Assembly (NCBI GenBank): GCA_019925795.1
Contig: CM034314.1
Coordinates: forward strand, 29,443,774 to 29,507,773
Direction of reading: 5' to 3'
DNA length: 64,000 nt
DNA from: Dendrobium chrysotoxum
Taxonomy: Eukaryota; Streptophyta; Magnoliopsida; Asparagales; Orchidaceae
This document shows, one piece after another, positions 21,861-34,864 of the stretch. Position 1 is the first letter of the stretch, and every line of letters starts with the position of its first letter. Position numbers and translations under genes: made by a program. Under the pieces are notes generated by a model. It was given only the letters and a program-made list of their open reading frames with translations, did no database searches and was not told where the DNA came from.

Positions 21861-24254
21861 GTTTCAAAATTTGAAGAAAATCAATAAAGTTCAAGATTCA
21901 AATTCTATTTCAAAACTAACAAATTCAAATCACCTTTCCTTAATTCTTGGAAATAAAGCATACTCAAATGGTTGGAAAACTTGCCTTCTAACTGTATTGT
22001 AGTGCGACTGTAGAAGAACTACCTATGAAGAGCTAGAGAGAAAATTATTAAGGCTAGAAAGATTGCTTAATCGGAAGCATTAAAGCAAGTCAAATCTGAG
22101 GCTAATGGAGAGTTCGTTGCTCCTTACACATACCCCATCTTTGGTGGAAGTCATTTTCACCCTCTTCCTGTTACTCAAGGGAGGGAGATTGAGAGAAGCA
22201 TAGTGCGATCCCCACCGTGCCCTTTTGACTATTACGCATAAAGGATTTACTAAACTAGAAATGAGCAATCACTATCAATAGAATAAAGGCCCCTAGTTGA
22301 GGGTTATGACCATTCCACTCTATTGAAGGATGTTTAACCACATTATTATATATGCCCCACTATATCATCTATAGAGGAGGGGGTGTAAAAATTGCCCGGG
22401 GTGCCACTCTCATAATTGCTAGGTTGCTAGTAATTAGGGAGGGTAATAATAATGGATCTGAGATCTTATCAGATAGTGACACCACTTGAATTTAACTTCT
22501 AAAGGGGACCTATCATGATAGATCCTTAGATTGAGATGATGTAGCATTAACTAGAGATAGTGCAGACCCTATAACAATCTCTTCCTCCTAAGAGATTGTG
22601 AAAATATAATTCTACACTGATAGGGTCTTGCCACTTAGACTTATAACTTTCAAGGAAAACATACAACTTCTCAAGTGTACTGGGTCTAAATTTTTAAGAT
22701 AGTTGATTCATCTTTTTAAAGAAAATTGACCTCTACTTTAAATCAAAAATATGAGAGAGTTGTAGTTGACTCCACTGGATATTTAAAGGCCCCACCCTCC
22801 CACCGCTTCGGTGGGTCAATTTGATTTTTGAATCAAAATCTATGTCAAATCTAACTTGGTTTAAAAATAAAAATCTTCTCAATCTTCTCGTAATTTTCTA
22901 TCTTAATAGGCGTCTCTTGCATGCTTTAAATCTATTCAATGATTTTTCAAGTCAAGTTGATATTCTTATCAAAAGATTGGGTCCGATTTGGGGATTATTC
23001 TTCCTTGCATAAGAGAATGAGTTTTCTTCTCTTATGCTTGAGATATAATCCTAGTTTTTTTTTAAAAAAGAGCAATCATTTTAAAATTTTTTAAAGGAGA
23101 TAAAGCCTCTTGTCAAAAAAAAAATTAAATAAAAATAAATCAAAAGATGCGCAAAGTGCACCAAGAAATTAAATGATGTGCAAAGCACGTCATCTAAAAA
23201 AAGAGAAAAGAAATATGCTCCCTTCTTTTTAATCCTTAAATCTCAAAGAGCCCCATCACCTTTAATATATTGACTTTGAAAAATCTTGAATCTAGATTTA
23301 TCCTCGTGTATGGACAGTCTATCAGATACAAAAAGAGTCATGCATGAGAATTGAAGAGATTAAATTTCTCTCTCCAACTTAAACATTTTGAAATTGATTT
23401 TAATTTTAAAAAAACTATACAAGGGAAAACCCAGTTCAATTTCTATGAAACTTGATATGGGCTAACAGAATCCAAGCCCTTAACCCTTTTCAGGTTAATT
23501 AGAGTCACTCTACTTCTCACTGTACTTATGAATTTATTCCTACTTATCATTTTGATAGGGTCCAAATGATTAAGAGGAAATTTTCTAATAAAAAGAATGA
23601 ATCTTCTATTCCTGATAAGAATCTAAATCTCATTCTTAAGAGATATATGTGAGTCCTTACACATGGGCATCATTTCCTTTAAAATTCATTCAGTAAAATA
23701 ACACTCTATGATGGGTCCAAGATTGTTCTCATCTAGAAGTGTGTTTTACATCACTGGAAATTACTTTTTAAAATTGAGTCACAACTGAATAGAGTGCCCG
23801 ACTCCGATTGGAGGAGCTTGAGGGCCTCGAAGAAAGTTACTTTCAAACTTAAGAAAATTTAAAATCACATAAGTCACGAATGATTCGAGATCGTTATAAA
23901 TTGTGTCACCTTAAGACTTTCTAAGTAGGAGACTTGGTCGTAGTCCTTTGGAGACCTATTTTAGTCCATCACAAGATCGATGGAAACTTTGAATCAACAT
24001 TGACTGGATCGTTCACCTTGGAGATGATCTATAAGGGAGGTTCATGTCAATTGATTAATTCTAAAGATACCACTAGATACTTCCTATCATATGGGTGGTT
24101 CTTCAAAAAATACCATGCCTGATGAGTATCAAATTTAATATCAAAGAAAATTCTTCAAATTCAAATAATTTTGAACTCAAAACTCTCCAAATTCAAAAGA
24201 AATCGAATCAAACCTAGTTTCAGTCCTTTGTGTGGAGCAAGCTTCCTCCCCATA

Positions 24255-24895
24255 TAACCATCTACTAGTGCTGGATAACGCCTTTTATGGCACCATCCTA
24301 GTTCTACCTTCTAACTTTCTTTTCTTTTAGGTTAGGTGCTACCTTCCTTAGGATTAGAATCGCTAGTGGTGGATAATGCCCTTTGTGGAACCATCCTAAT
24401 TCTACCTTCTACTTTTCTTTTCCTTTAGGTTAGGTGCTGCCTTCCTTAGGATTAGAATCACTAGAGGGGGATAACACCCTTTGCGGCATCATCCTAGTTC
24501 TATCTTCTACCTTTCTTTTCCTTTAGGTTAGGTGCTGCCTTTTCTTTGGATTAGAATCACTAGTGGTGGATAACGCCCTTTGTGGCACCATCCTAGTCTA
24601 CCTTCTATCTTTCTTTTCCTTTAGGTTAGGTACTACTTTTTCTTATGATTAGAACCACTAGTGATGGATAATGCCCTTTACGGCACCATCCAAGTTCTAC
24701 CTTCTACCTTTCTTTTCCTTTAGGTTAGGTGCTGACTTTCCTTAAGATTAGAATCACTAGTGATGGATAACACCCTTTATGGCACCATCCTAGTTCTATC
24801 TTCTACCTTTCTTTTCATTTAGGTTAGGTGATGTCTTTCCTTAGGATTAGAATCATTAATGGTGAATAATGCCCTTTACGACACCATCCTAGTTT
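24255..24895 (+). repeat. ~99-bp tandem array (unit A), seven copies
   Basis: Units start near 24263, 24362, 24461, 24558, 24658, 24757 and 24855. Each contains CTAGTGGTGGATAACGCCC, CACCATCCTAGTTCTACC, CTTTTCCTTTAGGTTAGGTG and CCTTAGGATTAGAATC. The regular period and low divergence suggest recent expansion by unequal exchange. Confidence 0.88.
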
Positions 24896-24904
24896 CAATC
24901 CAGC

Positions 24905-25402
24905 TTCGATCCTCTATGGTGGGCATACCTTGACCCCCCTTATATGATCATCCAGCCTCAATCCTCTGTGGTGGCCATACCTTGACCCCACCATACGATC
25001 ATCCAGTCGATCCTCTATGGTGGGCATACCTTGACCCCACATATGATCATCCAACCTCTATCCTCTGTGGTGGCCATACCTTGACCCCATCACATGATCA
25101 TCTAGTTGATCTTCTATGATGGGCATACCTTGACCCCATCATATGATTATCTAGCCTCGATCCTCTGTGGTAACCATACCTTGACCCCATCGCATGATCA
25201 TCAAGTCGATCCTCTATGGTGGGCATATCTTGACCCCATCATATAATCATCTAGCCTTGATCCTCTATGGTGGCCATATCTTGACCCCACCACATGATCA
25301 TCCAATCGATCCTCTATGGTGGGCATGCCTTATCCCCATCATACGATCATCCAGCTTCGATCCTCTATGGTGGCCATACCTTGACCCTACCACACGATCA
25401 TT
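24905..25402 (+). repeat. ~50-bp tandem array (unit B) with dimeric order, ten copies
   Basis: Monomers have the form GATCCTCTATGGTGGGCATACC + TTGACCCCA + ATATGATCATCCAG. Two types alternate: one with TGGTGGGCATA and one with TGGTGGCCATA, giving a ~100-bp dimer as the higher unit (starts near 24908, 24959, 25008, 25058, 25108, 25157, 25206, 25257, 25306, 25356). It lies between blocks of unit A. Confidence 0.85.
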
Positions 25403-25680
25403 TGCCAGTGATGGATAACGCCCTTCATGGCACCATCCTAGCTCCCTTAAGTTTTCTTTTCCTTTACGTTAGGATTCTTCCTTTCCTTAGGATTATACAT
25501 GCTAGTGGTGGATAACGCCCTTCATGGCACCATCCTAGCTCCCTCCAATTTTCATTTCCTTTAGGTTAGGATTCTTCCTTTCCTTAGGATTAGATGTGCT
25601 AGTGGTGGATAACGCCCTTTGTGGCACTGCTCTAGTTCTACTTTCTACCTAATTCTCTAAGGCTAGATCTCCTCTTCCTT
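25403..25680 (+). repeat. Second block of unit A repeats, three copies
   Basis: Units near 25405, 25504 and 25603 carry the same GTGGATAACGCCCTT...CACCATCCTAG...CCTTTAGGTTAGG...CCTTAGGATTA landmarks as 24255-24895. Two of them share a private variant (CTAGCTCCCT in place of CTAGTTCTACC), so this block diverged from the left one after unit B arose between them. Confidence 0.85.
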
Positions 25681-25775
25681 AGAATCAAAAATCCTAAATT
25701 CCACCCATTAATTAGGTCAACGCCAATATGTGCACTAGAACTTCATTCTATTACATATTTTGGGGGTCCATTTGT

Positions 25776-27252
25776 TGACCTCATTTCTATATGAGGTCAA
25801 TAGGACCCACTTGGGTTTTTTTGGTGACCTAATAATTGGAAGGTGCTCACTTATCGATCATATATGTCCTAATCAAATTTCAATCCAATTCTTAATCAAA
25901 TTCTAATCCAACTTCCAATCAACCTTCAACCATTTTTCAATCAAATTTCGATCACACCCCAATCCAGTCTATAATCTACACTTTAATCAAACTTCAAACC
26001 AGTCTCATTTCAAACTTCAAACATTTAGTTTTCAATCAATCATCAATTAAACTTTAAATCAAATTCAATCAAGCATCATTAAGTTAGTTTGAATCAATTC
26101 TTGTGAATTTTAACCTTGATGGCTTCGATTGATTTAGTTCAATGTGTCCCAATTAGACTCATGTGCAAATCAACTTTATTAGCTCTAATGAGCTTGATTT
26201 AATTCCTTTCGAGTTAAATTAACTTCGATGAAGGGGAATTTGCTATATCAATTGAAATTGAAATGCTATATGATTAATTTGACTTGTGTAATCTTGCTCT
26301 TCTTCTCAAATTTAGCTCTTTGAATCCTCTAAATTTCAGAAATTGATCTCTACCATTGGATTGGAATGATGAAAGGGCATGACTGTCATTTTAAACCCTT
26401 TTTTTAAGGTACTTAAGCGAATTAGGGCTGGTTGTCACTCTTAGACATGACTCCAAGCCCTAGCCACAAATTCATTCCACGATCCATCCTCCTGCTCACA
26501 TCTCCATGCAGCTTACATGCCTCCAAGCTCCCTCTCATGACCCCTCTTCCCTATCAAGCTCAATTTTTTGTTGCTCTCGCTAAGGCCAAACCAAGCAAAG
26601 GAAAGAGAAGTAGGATTGAGTTGCGGTTGAATCTCATGAGAAGGCTGCTGCTGTCATACTTCCTCCATTCGGCTAAGCAAGTTAAAGTAGATTTTAGTCA
26701 AGCTTTTCAGCACCGAACAGAGAAAATTGGCTACAGATTTCAGCAATTAAACAAGGCCGAGCAAAGCAAGGAAATGGTGGGCTGCTCCTATTCTCTTCCT
26801 TTTAGAAGTTCATGAAGTCCTTCAATAACAATCAAACAAGCAAGGGTAAATACTTTTCATGTAAATACACAAAGAATGGTGATTTAATATTGTGTAAAAT
26901 TTTCAGAAATGTCTATAGTCTTGTTCTTGTTCAATATATTGATTTTAAACATTTGAGTCTTGTTCATTTTCAGAAATTAATATTGGATGAAGCGTTTGAA
27001 TCTATTACTCTAAGAGTGAATTTATGGCATGAGGATCTTTCTCCAATTTTTTTTATGTTTAAATGTTATCAAACTGGGCCTAATTTAACTTGGTTAAACC
27101 TCTTAACATGGACGAACAATCAGGTTGCCCATATACCATGGCAAATCATGGAAATTTGCTGATTTTTATCTCCTTGATTTTATAATCGTTGCAATTTCAT
27201 TTGAATAAAACTTATTATTATTATTATTATTATTATTGTTATAATAATAATA

Positions 27253-27297
<45 letters not shown>

Positions 27298-30200
27298 TTC
27301 AATATCATTTTTGGAAGCATATTATAGCTATCATATCACGTTATCTTTTCATCTTATTTAACTATGGAACCATTTGGTATATGATTATAGACATACGTTC
27401 ATTTAGAAGGCCTGAAAATATGGAGTTATAGAAGTTCTTAGTCCAAGAAAATATTCATAAATAGCCATTCAATACTCTGATTTTGTGGGCTTTCACACAT
27501 TTACTAACAGAGAGGAACATATTTTTTTTATGGTGACTTTTTATCCATAGTTGATAACTTTGAGATAATTATAATGATAAGACTTACTATTTAGATCATT
27601 TAAATGCACGTTGTATTTATGATATTGCTGCAATTTTTGTAGCTCGTTTTAATATCAAGGAGTTGATCATCTTCATGCGCTATGTGGTTTGGATTTCAGA
27701 TTTCTAAAAAAAATCTGAGAGGTTTCTTCCCATTTCATCTAAATTTGGGAATGATCCTTCAAGGCACATCGATATTAACATTTTTTGTTGAAACATAAAT
27801 GAGTAAGTTGGTTGTTATCTTTTAGAAGAACATGACAAATTCTCATTCCCATATTATGCTTGTGAAACTAGGTGTCGAGTGAGACTATTTTGGCATTTAA
27901 AACCATGAATATCTTGTTCAATTTCTCAATAATGTGCATTAAAAATACCCATGTCCTTCTTTATGTATACATTAACGTTGAATGAATGAATCACTTATTT
28001 GAAGGATGTTTAGATTGTTTTTCTCCAAGCCTTAATTAAATTTTAAACAATACATGAGGAAAATATCTATTAGAAGATGAGTTTTCTCACTCTTGAAATT
28101 AGTAGCTATTTCTCTTGAAGCAAATCCCTTAGAGAAGTGGTTGAATCATATCCCTTGTGGGAATGATTCAAACCAGATTTATTGTGGAAGTATTTGAATA
28201 ATGTTATTTTCTTATAGGATTGTTTGAATCAATAAAGTGAAGGTTCCTAAAATACATACAATATGCTTGAAAGAAGAAACAGATTGACGGTCCTTTTTTT
28301 TAATGGTAATACACTGAATATATATTTTATCTCCACAAGTCATGGTTTAGTTGGAAGAATACATGTTGACTCCCAAGCAATAGTCTCTTATTTTGCCATG
28401 TTGATTCAATCCTTTCACAAAAAATACATTCTCATTATTTATAATTGTGGATTCAACCAAAACTCCTCAAGATGGATTTTATTCATTTTGGTTCAGTAGT
28501 GATTTGTTCCTTGTGACATATCTTTTTTAAGAAAATTGAAGAGAATGTTTCTTATTTCCTTTTTTTTTTAATTGGATGGTGGTTCCATTTTTGGATGCTG
28601 CACTTCTCTTTTTTTTTTTCCTTGAGTGGTTGTATCAATTTTTTTATCATTCTAATTAAAAGAAGCTATAAGAACTTTCTCTAGTTGTTTCTATTTTGAG
28701 GTAAAGTGAGTATTATATGGAAATTGAACATGAAACTTGAAAGTTGTTCTCACTTGTGATATCTTTTGTAGTTGTTCATTTAACAAAAAAGAATCTGGCA
28801 TATTATAGTATGCATTACATATGTTTTGTTTTCTTAACAAGTGATTACATACATTGTTTCATGCATGAATATCAAAAAAAATATCATGTGTTGTATGTGT
28901 TGATTGTAAGCAATTATAGATCCAATGCAATGGTGTTTTGGATATTATTGGAAAGCTCCAAGAGTTTGGAAAGGGTTGAGGTTGGCTTTAGGTCTTTCCT
29001 TGAGGTGTATTTGGCCTATGTATTGAGTTGGAAGGTAAAGAAGTGTATGTGCGCATTTAGCCAATCTTGAATGTGGAAGTGAAATGTATACATGTTTGAG
29101 CTCCAACATTTTATAATTGGTAATGGATTTGAAGAGTCCATATGCCTACCAATGCTTTGATAATGTGTATGGAGATATTGGGAAAACTTCTTACATGTCT
29201 CATGAGGTGGTATTATGTGACATTTTACTCAAAGAATTATGGTTATGTTGCTAAGCATTTATTTCAATAATTTAATGCAAATTTCTATGGTTTATGTTTG
29301 AAGGCTTCTTGAATTGTTGGAAGGGAATGAAGTTGCCATGCTTTTTCTTTCTTTTATCAAATATCATTTGGCATAAGCGTTGAGTTGGAATAAATGAATA
29401 GGTTGGAAACTTATCTTTTGCAAGTTGGGTTCAATTTGAGGTGTATGAATGTTGGAGAGAATGAATATGCTTTGTGTTTCAATTTTGAAGATTCTTAAGT
29501 TTTCCATAAGGTGTTTTGGTTATGTTGGAAAGTGATACATTCATAGCTATGTTCCATTTTCATATATGAGGAGCCTTATGTTGTGTTTTATGAAAGTAAT
29601 GTGTTGGAATTTCTTTCCATCTAGAAGCATACATGTTGAAATTATTTCTTGTAAAGTAACATATATTTTGAAATTGCTTTAGTAATTTGATTTGATTTAT
29701 TTTTTTTCACATATTTATTTATATGTCAATTTATAGTAGCTTCTATATTATCATACATGATATTCTGACACCTCTTTCTCTCTTCACATTTTTGCGAGGT
29801 ACTGATAGAGCTAAGTGGAGGCTAGAGCCGAGGAGCTTCAGTCGCCCCTATTTCTTTTAAATGGGGGTGCTATGGCCGGTTGCACCATTGACATGCTCCA
29901 GTGAGGTGAGCACTCTCAAACTTAGAAGGCCGTAGGTTCCATAAGCCAATAATTGTGTGCTCCTCCAGCCTTAGGTCCATGTAGTAACCCATGCATCTAA
30001 TTTACATTTATTTTTCTGCAAACCCAAAATCCATCAACGTGATTTGTTTACATTCATGTGTATGTATAAGGGTTAGAGACATTGATTGTAAATCCCATTA
30101 CAACACTAGTGTCATTTAAGGATAATAATTAAGGACGAGTCTTAGAGAACTTAGGCAAACTCTAGGATTCATACATATATCCTTTAGGGGTGAAAAACCA

Positions 30201-32604
30201 AACATAGATAACTTAGCGACATTACACCATAGAATTAATATACAGAGTTGATTTGATCTCAAATAACAATCAATCATTAATGCTTTTTTTTAAGATTCGA
30301 AAACTCAAATATTTAATAATAACTCAAATAAAATTTATAAAAATATAAAACCTTTCTCAATCAACCCCAACCAACACATACAATCATTGAAAGATAAAAT
30401 TCAAATCCAACATCATTAAAATTTAATTAATATTTTTATTCCCCTTTAATCGAATATTAATTAGATAGATCCATTAAAAATAAAATAAAATTCGAAGACA
30501 TAAAACAAATTTAAATGAGAACAAAATAAAGATCAGAAAATTGTAATCTCAATTTAAAATAAAATATCTCAATTAAGCTTCAATTTTAATCTATTAAATA
30601 ATTGAATTCATCTATAGTTAATTAAACATACAAAAAATACTTCAAAAATACATTAAAAATTGAATAAAATTTAGAGATTAATAATTCAAGTTTAGATGAA
30701 ACTTTTGCATGAAATTTAATTAATAATTCACTAACGCTCAATCAAAATTAATTTAGGAGGATTTGAGAAATTATCTAAAAATTCTAAATAATTTAATAAT
30801 CAACTCAAATTCCAGAAAACTCTATTTTGATTAATAAAACCATTTAACCAACTCTCTAACACACAATAATCACTTGAAAGATGAAGTTTTTAGGATGTAC
30901 TACTCTAGGCTGCGGGGCTATGGGTCTTAAGGAGGCCTAGTTCCTCGAGCCTGATGGCACAACGCCATGAACGAATTCAATTGAGTGTAAAACTTTAGAA
31001 TTAAATAATTTTTACTAATTTAATCAAATTAAAATTCTTAATTTAACTACATCAATCAAGTTTTTAAGATGTACTACTCTGGGCTGCGGGGTTAAGTGTC
31101 CTAAGGATGCTTGGTGCCTCGAGCCTGGTGGTACAACACCACAAATCGGTTGATGAAAAATTTAAATCAATTTAACCCTTAAAATTAGCAACTAATTAAG
31201 TTCATTAAAATTCATCAATCTTTTAATCTTTAACTAATTAAATTCATTTGACTAATTAATCTTTAAAGTGCATCCTTAAACTAAACTTTAATACATTAAT
31301 ATTTGAACTCTAACCAAATTTATCCTTCAACCTTCAACAAATCCAAGCATTAGACAACTTCAACAAATAACCCATTCTAGGACATATCCCAGTCACACAG
31401 CCTACTTTACACATTTAGATTGATTTGTTAGGACATGAATTCTAGCTTTAGGTTAAGCCGGTGTTCCTTTTTATTTCTAAGATGTGTTAATCTGTATGCG
31501 AATTGAGTGTTGATTGATTGTTGCTTACTATGTTGGATTCCAATGATGATTATTTTTAATTCTTGTGGCAGTATCCTAGGTTAGATAACATAGACATAGG
31601 TTCACTATCCACAGACTTACGCACTTCCTTTTTGTCAGCCTAGGATTAGGTCCCTAGCCCCTTGGCCTACGAGGTCCCCTTGAATGAGGTAACCCATGGT
31701 TTCTAATAAGGATCCTCGGGTCGGCACTCGACTAAGTAGCCTATGGACACCGAAGAACCCGGGACAATGGAAAACCGTTTGGTAGGTTAGTCTTTACCCT
31801 CACATCCTGGGCATTCTCCCGATCTGGTGATTGGGAATATAAGTCTTAACTTTCTAATAAAATGTTAACTCGAATACAGACATTTCTCTCTCTAAAATAC
31901 TAAAGCCCAATATATAGGGTAGGCTGGGGTATTTCTAAAATATTTCAGAATCTAGATACCTCCTACTTTTCCTCCTTTGATCTATAAAAATAAGTGCTCC
32001 AATTTGATCCAATCCCAATTGAAATTCAAGCCTCACTCCCTTGATATCACTCCTCAAAAATCCCTTAAATAAATTTTATGTTGTTATTTTAATCGAGAAT
32101 TTTCATAGGGAATTCAACCTCCCTACGATGTAATTAATTAGGAGGGATTGAGCTCATAGGAAATTTAGAGCCCACATCAACTTTTTCAAAAATCGATTTT
32201 CAAAACTCAATTAGTCTTTTTTGGGATAATTAAATCAACAATGATTATTATCATCATATTCGGGTAATTAATAATAGGCTATATTTTCTTCCCTTGGGAG
32301 GATATATCCTTTGTTATCATACTCCTGAATATGAAATTAATGATCTCCCATCCAGATTATTATAGTTAAATATTTGATAGAACACCATTTTAACCCATCG
32401 GGATTATACATTGTCCTTACTTGAATTTGACTATTATAGCTAGATGATATTTTCAGTTTCATTACCTGAACCCATTGAGGAATGATATCTTTGCCTCTCG
32501 GGGCAATATATCATTCGTAGTGATGTGGTCAATTTTGAGACTAAAATCTTGAATTAAAATTCCCAAAGAAAATTAGGCTTTTTTAAAAACCTCTTTTCAA
32601 CACA
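25776..32604 (+). repeat. Right (3') giant LTR, 6.8 kb
   Basis: Begins with an inverted repeat TGACCTCA...TGAGGTCA (25776-25799) and ends TTTTCAACACA at 32604. It is colinear with the left LTR and retains the two stretches deleted there (about 26592-26680 and 31360-31793). The unoccupied Copia target reads TTGATATCACTCC near 32040. It holds the ~178-bp duplication (30885, 31060) and a long ATT/TTA microsatellite (27213-27298). No coding region is recognisable. Confidence 0.65.
27213..27298. repeat. ATT/TTA microsatellite expanded in the right LTR
   Basis: About 85 bases of ATT/TTA triplets with a central ATAATAATAATAATT switch. The matching site in the left LTR (10158-10190) has only about eight triplets, so the tract lengthened, or shrank in the other copy, after insertion. 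Confidence 0.9.
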
Positions 32605-32899
32605 AACATAGCTGAACCCTAGCCGCCTCTTCCTCCTTACAAATCAAGTCAAATGATTCTCCTTCTACCTAATAACCTATAGCCTAAACTTCTTTATAGC
32701 CCATTTTCTCTACTTTAAGCCCACTGCACAGATCAGCCCACTCCATCAACTTAGCCCAAATGAAGCCCACCACACTCAAATCCTCTTAACCCTACAGCCT
32801 AAAGCTCAAATAGCTTTCCATTCATCTAACCATTCACACCCAAAATCCTAATGGTAAGTCCTCTTGCAGCTCCTCTATCACCAATGTTTTGTTGCCGAT

Positions 32900-33185
32900 T
32901 AATTGTTATTCATTATTTGCATTAATATTTGTATTAATATTAATGTCAGCATTAATATTAATATTAATATTATTGTTTGTGTAAATATTAATATCATTTT
33001 GAATATTAATATTAATATTAGTTTTAAAATTATTGTTTGTATTAATATTAATATTAAGGTTAATATTAATATCATTATTATTATTTATGTTAATATTGAT
33101 ATTTGTATTGATGTTAATATTAATATCATTATTAATAATAATATTAATAATAATATTATTATTGTTAGTAATACTATTAGTAATA
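32900..33185. repeat. ATTAAT-type hexanucleotide low-complexity tract
   Basis: Nearly 290 bases built from ATTAAT/TATTAT units with scattered GTTTGT interruptions. It leaves long open frames of alternating Ile/Asn on both strands, which are artefacts of the repeat and not genes. Confidence 0.9.
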
Positions 33186-34085
33186 CTCTCATTATCACCA
33201 AAAAATAGAAAAAAAATGAAGAGAAAGGGAGAAAATTCAAAAAAAAAAGAGGGGAAATTTGTATTCACTATTATCACATCAATGTCGCCTTCACCACCGC
33301 ACTCACGTAGGTATAATGTTCTTGACTCAAAATCCAGCATTCAGTGTTCGCGGTGCACTAGAAAATCACCCATACACACTTTTTCCTAGCGTGGTGGGAA
33401 GGGAACCCGGTGCGATGCCTACGGAGAGGTGGGTAAGTCATGGACATGCTTTTCTCTAGCATGACGGTGATAAATGTAAGTACTCATAGATGCCTCAATG
33501 CCTACGAAGAAAGAATTGTGCATTTCAAACATGTACCCCGAAGACTTATATACGCCTTTCTCTGGCTCTATGGGATTGAAGATTTACTATCGCGATGTCA
33601 TCCAACACCTACCACACACTTTTCTCTAGCGTGGCGGGATGCTCAAACTCATGGAATTTCCACTAAAAGAGAGAGATTCCGGGAGGCTATCGAATTTTAC
33701 AGTGACAGCGGACCTGAACTTAAACAATTGATAGCGAACATGACTTGAACAATTTGAACATGCAATTGTACTTGTAATTACAGGGAACAAGACTCAATTA
33801 TAATAACAAAAAATTGGACTTTAAGATTAGTAAATATATGATCAAAATGAAAATGCCAAAGTCAAATGATAATTTTGACCAATCAAAAATATCAACAAAC
33901 AAACATGGGTCCCATGTTGAATAAACCTCTGTTGCACACGAATAACAAGTAACCTAGAGTACTTGAGCAATTGCAAGCAAATGTCAATGATGACAAATTT
34001 CTCCATACAAGCCATCCCACATATGATCTCAAGAAGACTACAATGAATGTAATGATGCATTCATAAACAAAAATATGGAAGGGCT

Positions 34086-34310
34086 AGCAAGCCTATTAAC
34101 CCCTTGGCAAATGAAGGAGGTTAATTCACAATGAACATAATAATTTGATGCATTCAATGAAGTTCAAAGTATATGAAGCTTGTCTACAATCAATGTGCAA
34201 GCATGCCTATTAACCCCTTTGCAGATGAAGGAGGTCAATTTACAATGAACAAAATAATTTGATGCATTTAATGAAGTTTAAAATGTATGAAGCTTGCATA
34301 TAGTCGATGC
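34086..34310 (+). repeat. ~114-bp tandem duplication
   Basis: Two adjacent units share CCTATTAACCCCTT, GATGAAGGAGGT, ATAATTTGATGCATT and ATGAAGCTTG in order (first unit from about 34090, second from about 34204) with roughly 10% differences. Confidence 0.8.
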
Positions 34311-34864
34311 CTTTCAGCTCCAAACAAGAATGCTAGCCTGCCACACAAATAATGATACTCTCCTATTCTATAGTCATCACTGATCAACATACAAATGACT
34401 ATGCCAGTCTCCTACATATATAAGACTGATGTACAATGAATGCATTCGACACATCATTTACAATCCAAGAAAATGAATCGTAAGGAATACAGATGTTTGC
34501 AAGCAATGGCAAAAGATTGAGGACATACACAATAACACCACCCACAACCAATGCTAGAAGAGGCTACATGAAGCACAATTCACTGGCAGTCAATGTGTAT
34601 TGTTCGCACAAGCCTTGCAAGAAGATATAGCAACCCTTACAATCAACAACCAATCAATGGCAATCAAATGCACCAATCCCTTCCAAGCAGAGGTGGTCAA
34701 TAGGGAACAAATGCAAACACTTGCAAGCCGCTATAGGAGACCCACTATACACTCTACATACTGTTTGTGAGCAAATGTAAGGAAGTTGCAGCGAATGCAA
34801 ATATCTATAAGCAACAACAGGATGTTTGTTGGTGCACGACAGCCTACCTTCCTAAAGTAGCTAA

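Larger units (their letters stand above)
20184..25775 (+). other. Non-coding interior of the giant element
   Basis: 5.6 kb between the giant LTRs. It begins with the primer site and contains a ~190-bp tandem array (20383-21860), AT-rich sequence without recognisable domains (21860-24250), and a compound satellite-like array (24255-25680). It ends with TATTTTGGGGGTCC just before the right LTR, a possible polypurine tract. None of the short open frames resembles gag or pol. Confidence 0.6.
8797..32604 (+). mobile_element. Giant non-autonomous Tat/Ogre-like LTR retrotransposon with nested Copia insertion
   Basis: Two direct repeats (8797-20183 including a 5.1 kb insertion, and 25776-32604) flank a 5.6 kb interior. 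The first repeat is followed at 20193 by TGGCAGGTCCGATGGGAC, close to the tRNA-Arg-type primer site known from Ogre/Tat elements. The repeats stay colinear over their whole length from TGATCTTATTTATG / TGACCTCATTTCTA to TTTTCAACACA. The interior has no gag, protease, reverse transcriptase or integrase, so the element would depend on a relative for movement. Very long LTRs are known for Ogre elements. I could not identify a matching target duplication (CCTAT on the left, AACAT on the right). A tandem segmental duplication is therefore the main alternative, although the primer-site position favours the LTR reading. Confidence 0.65.

Noticed and set aside
24905..25402. CRISPR-like array of ~50-bp repeats
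   Set aside because: The units are contiguous, with no unique spacers, and the surroundings are plant retrotransposon DNA.
26432..27162. 127- and 116-codon open frames in the right giant LTR
   Set aside because: The left LTR has the same sequence with stops and a deletion, and no domain is recognisable; treated as LTR sequence and not genes.
27189..27431. Tyr-rich open frame
   Set aside because: It is the translation of the TTA microsatellite.
8797..32604. Interpretation as a plain tandem segmental duplication
   Set aside because: Not fully excluded, but the primer-site-like sequence directly after the first repeat and the lack of coding interior fit an LTR element better. The missing target duplication keeps confidence moderate.
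32903..33389. Long open frames on both strands with Ile/Asn repeats
   Set aside because: They are produced by an ATTAAT-type microsatellite; no domain and no coding signature.
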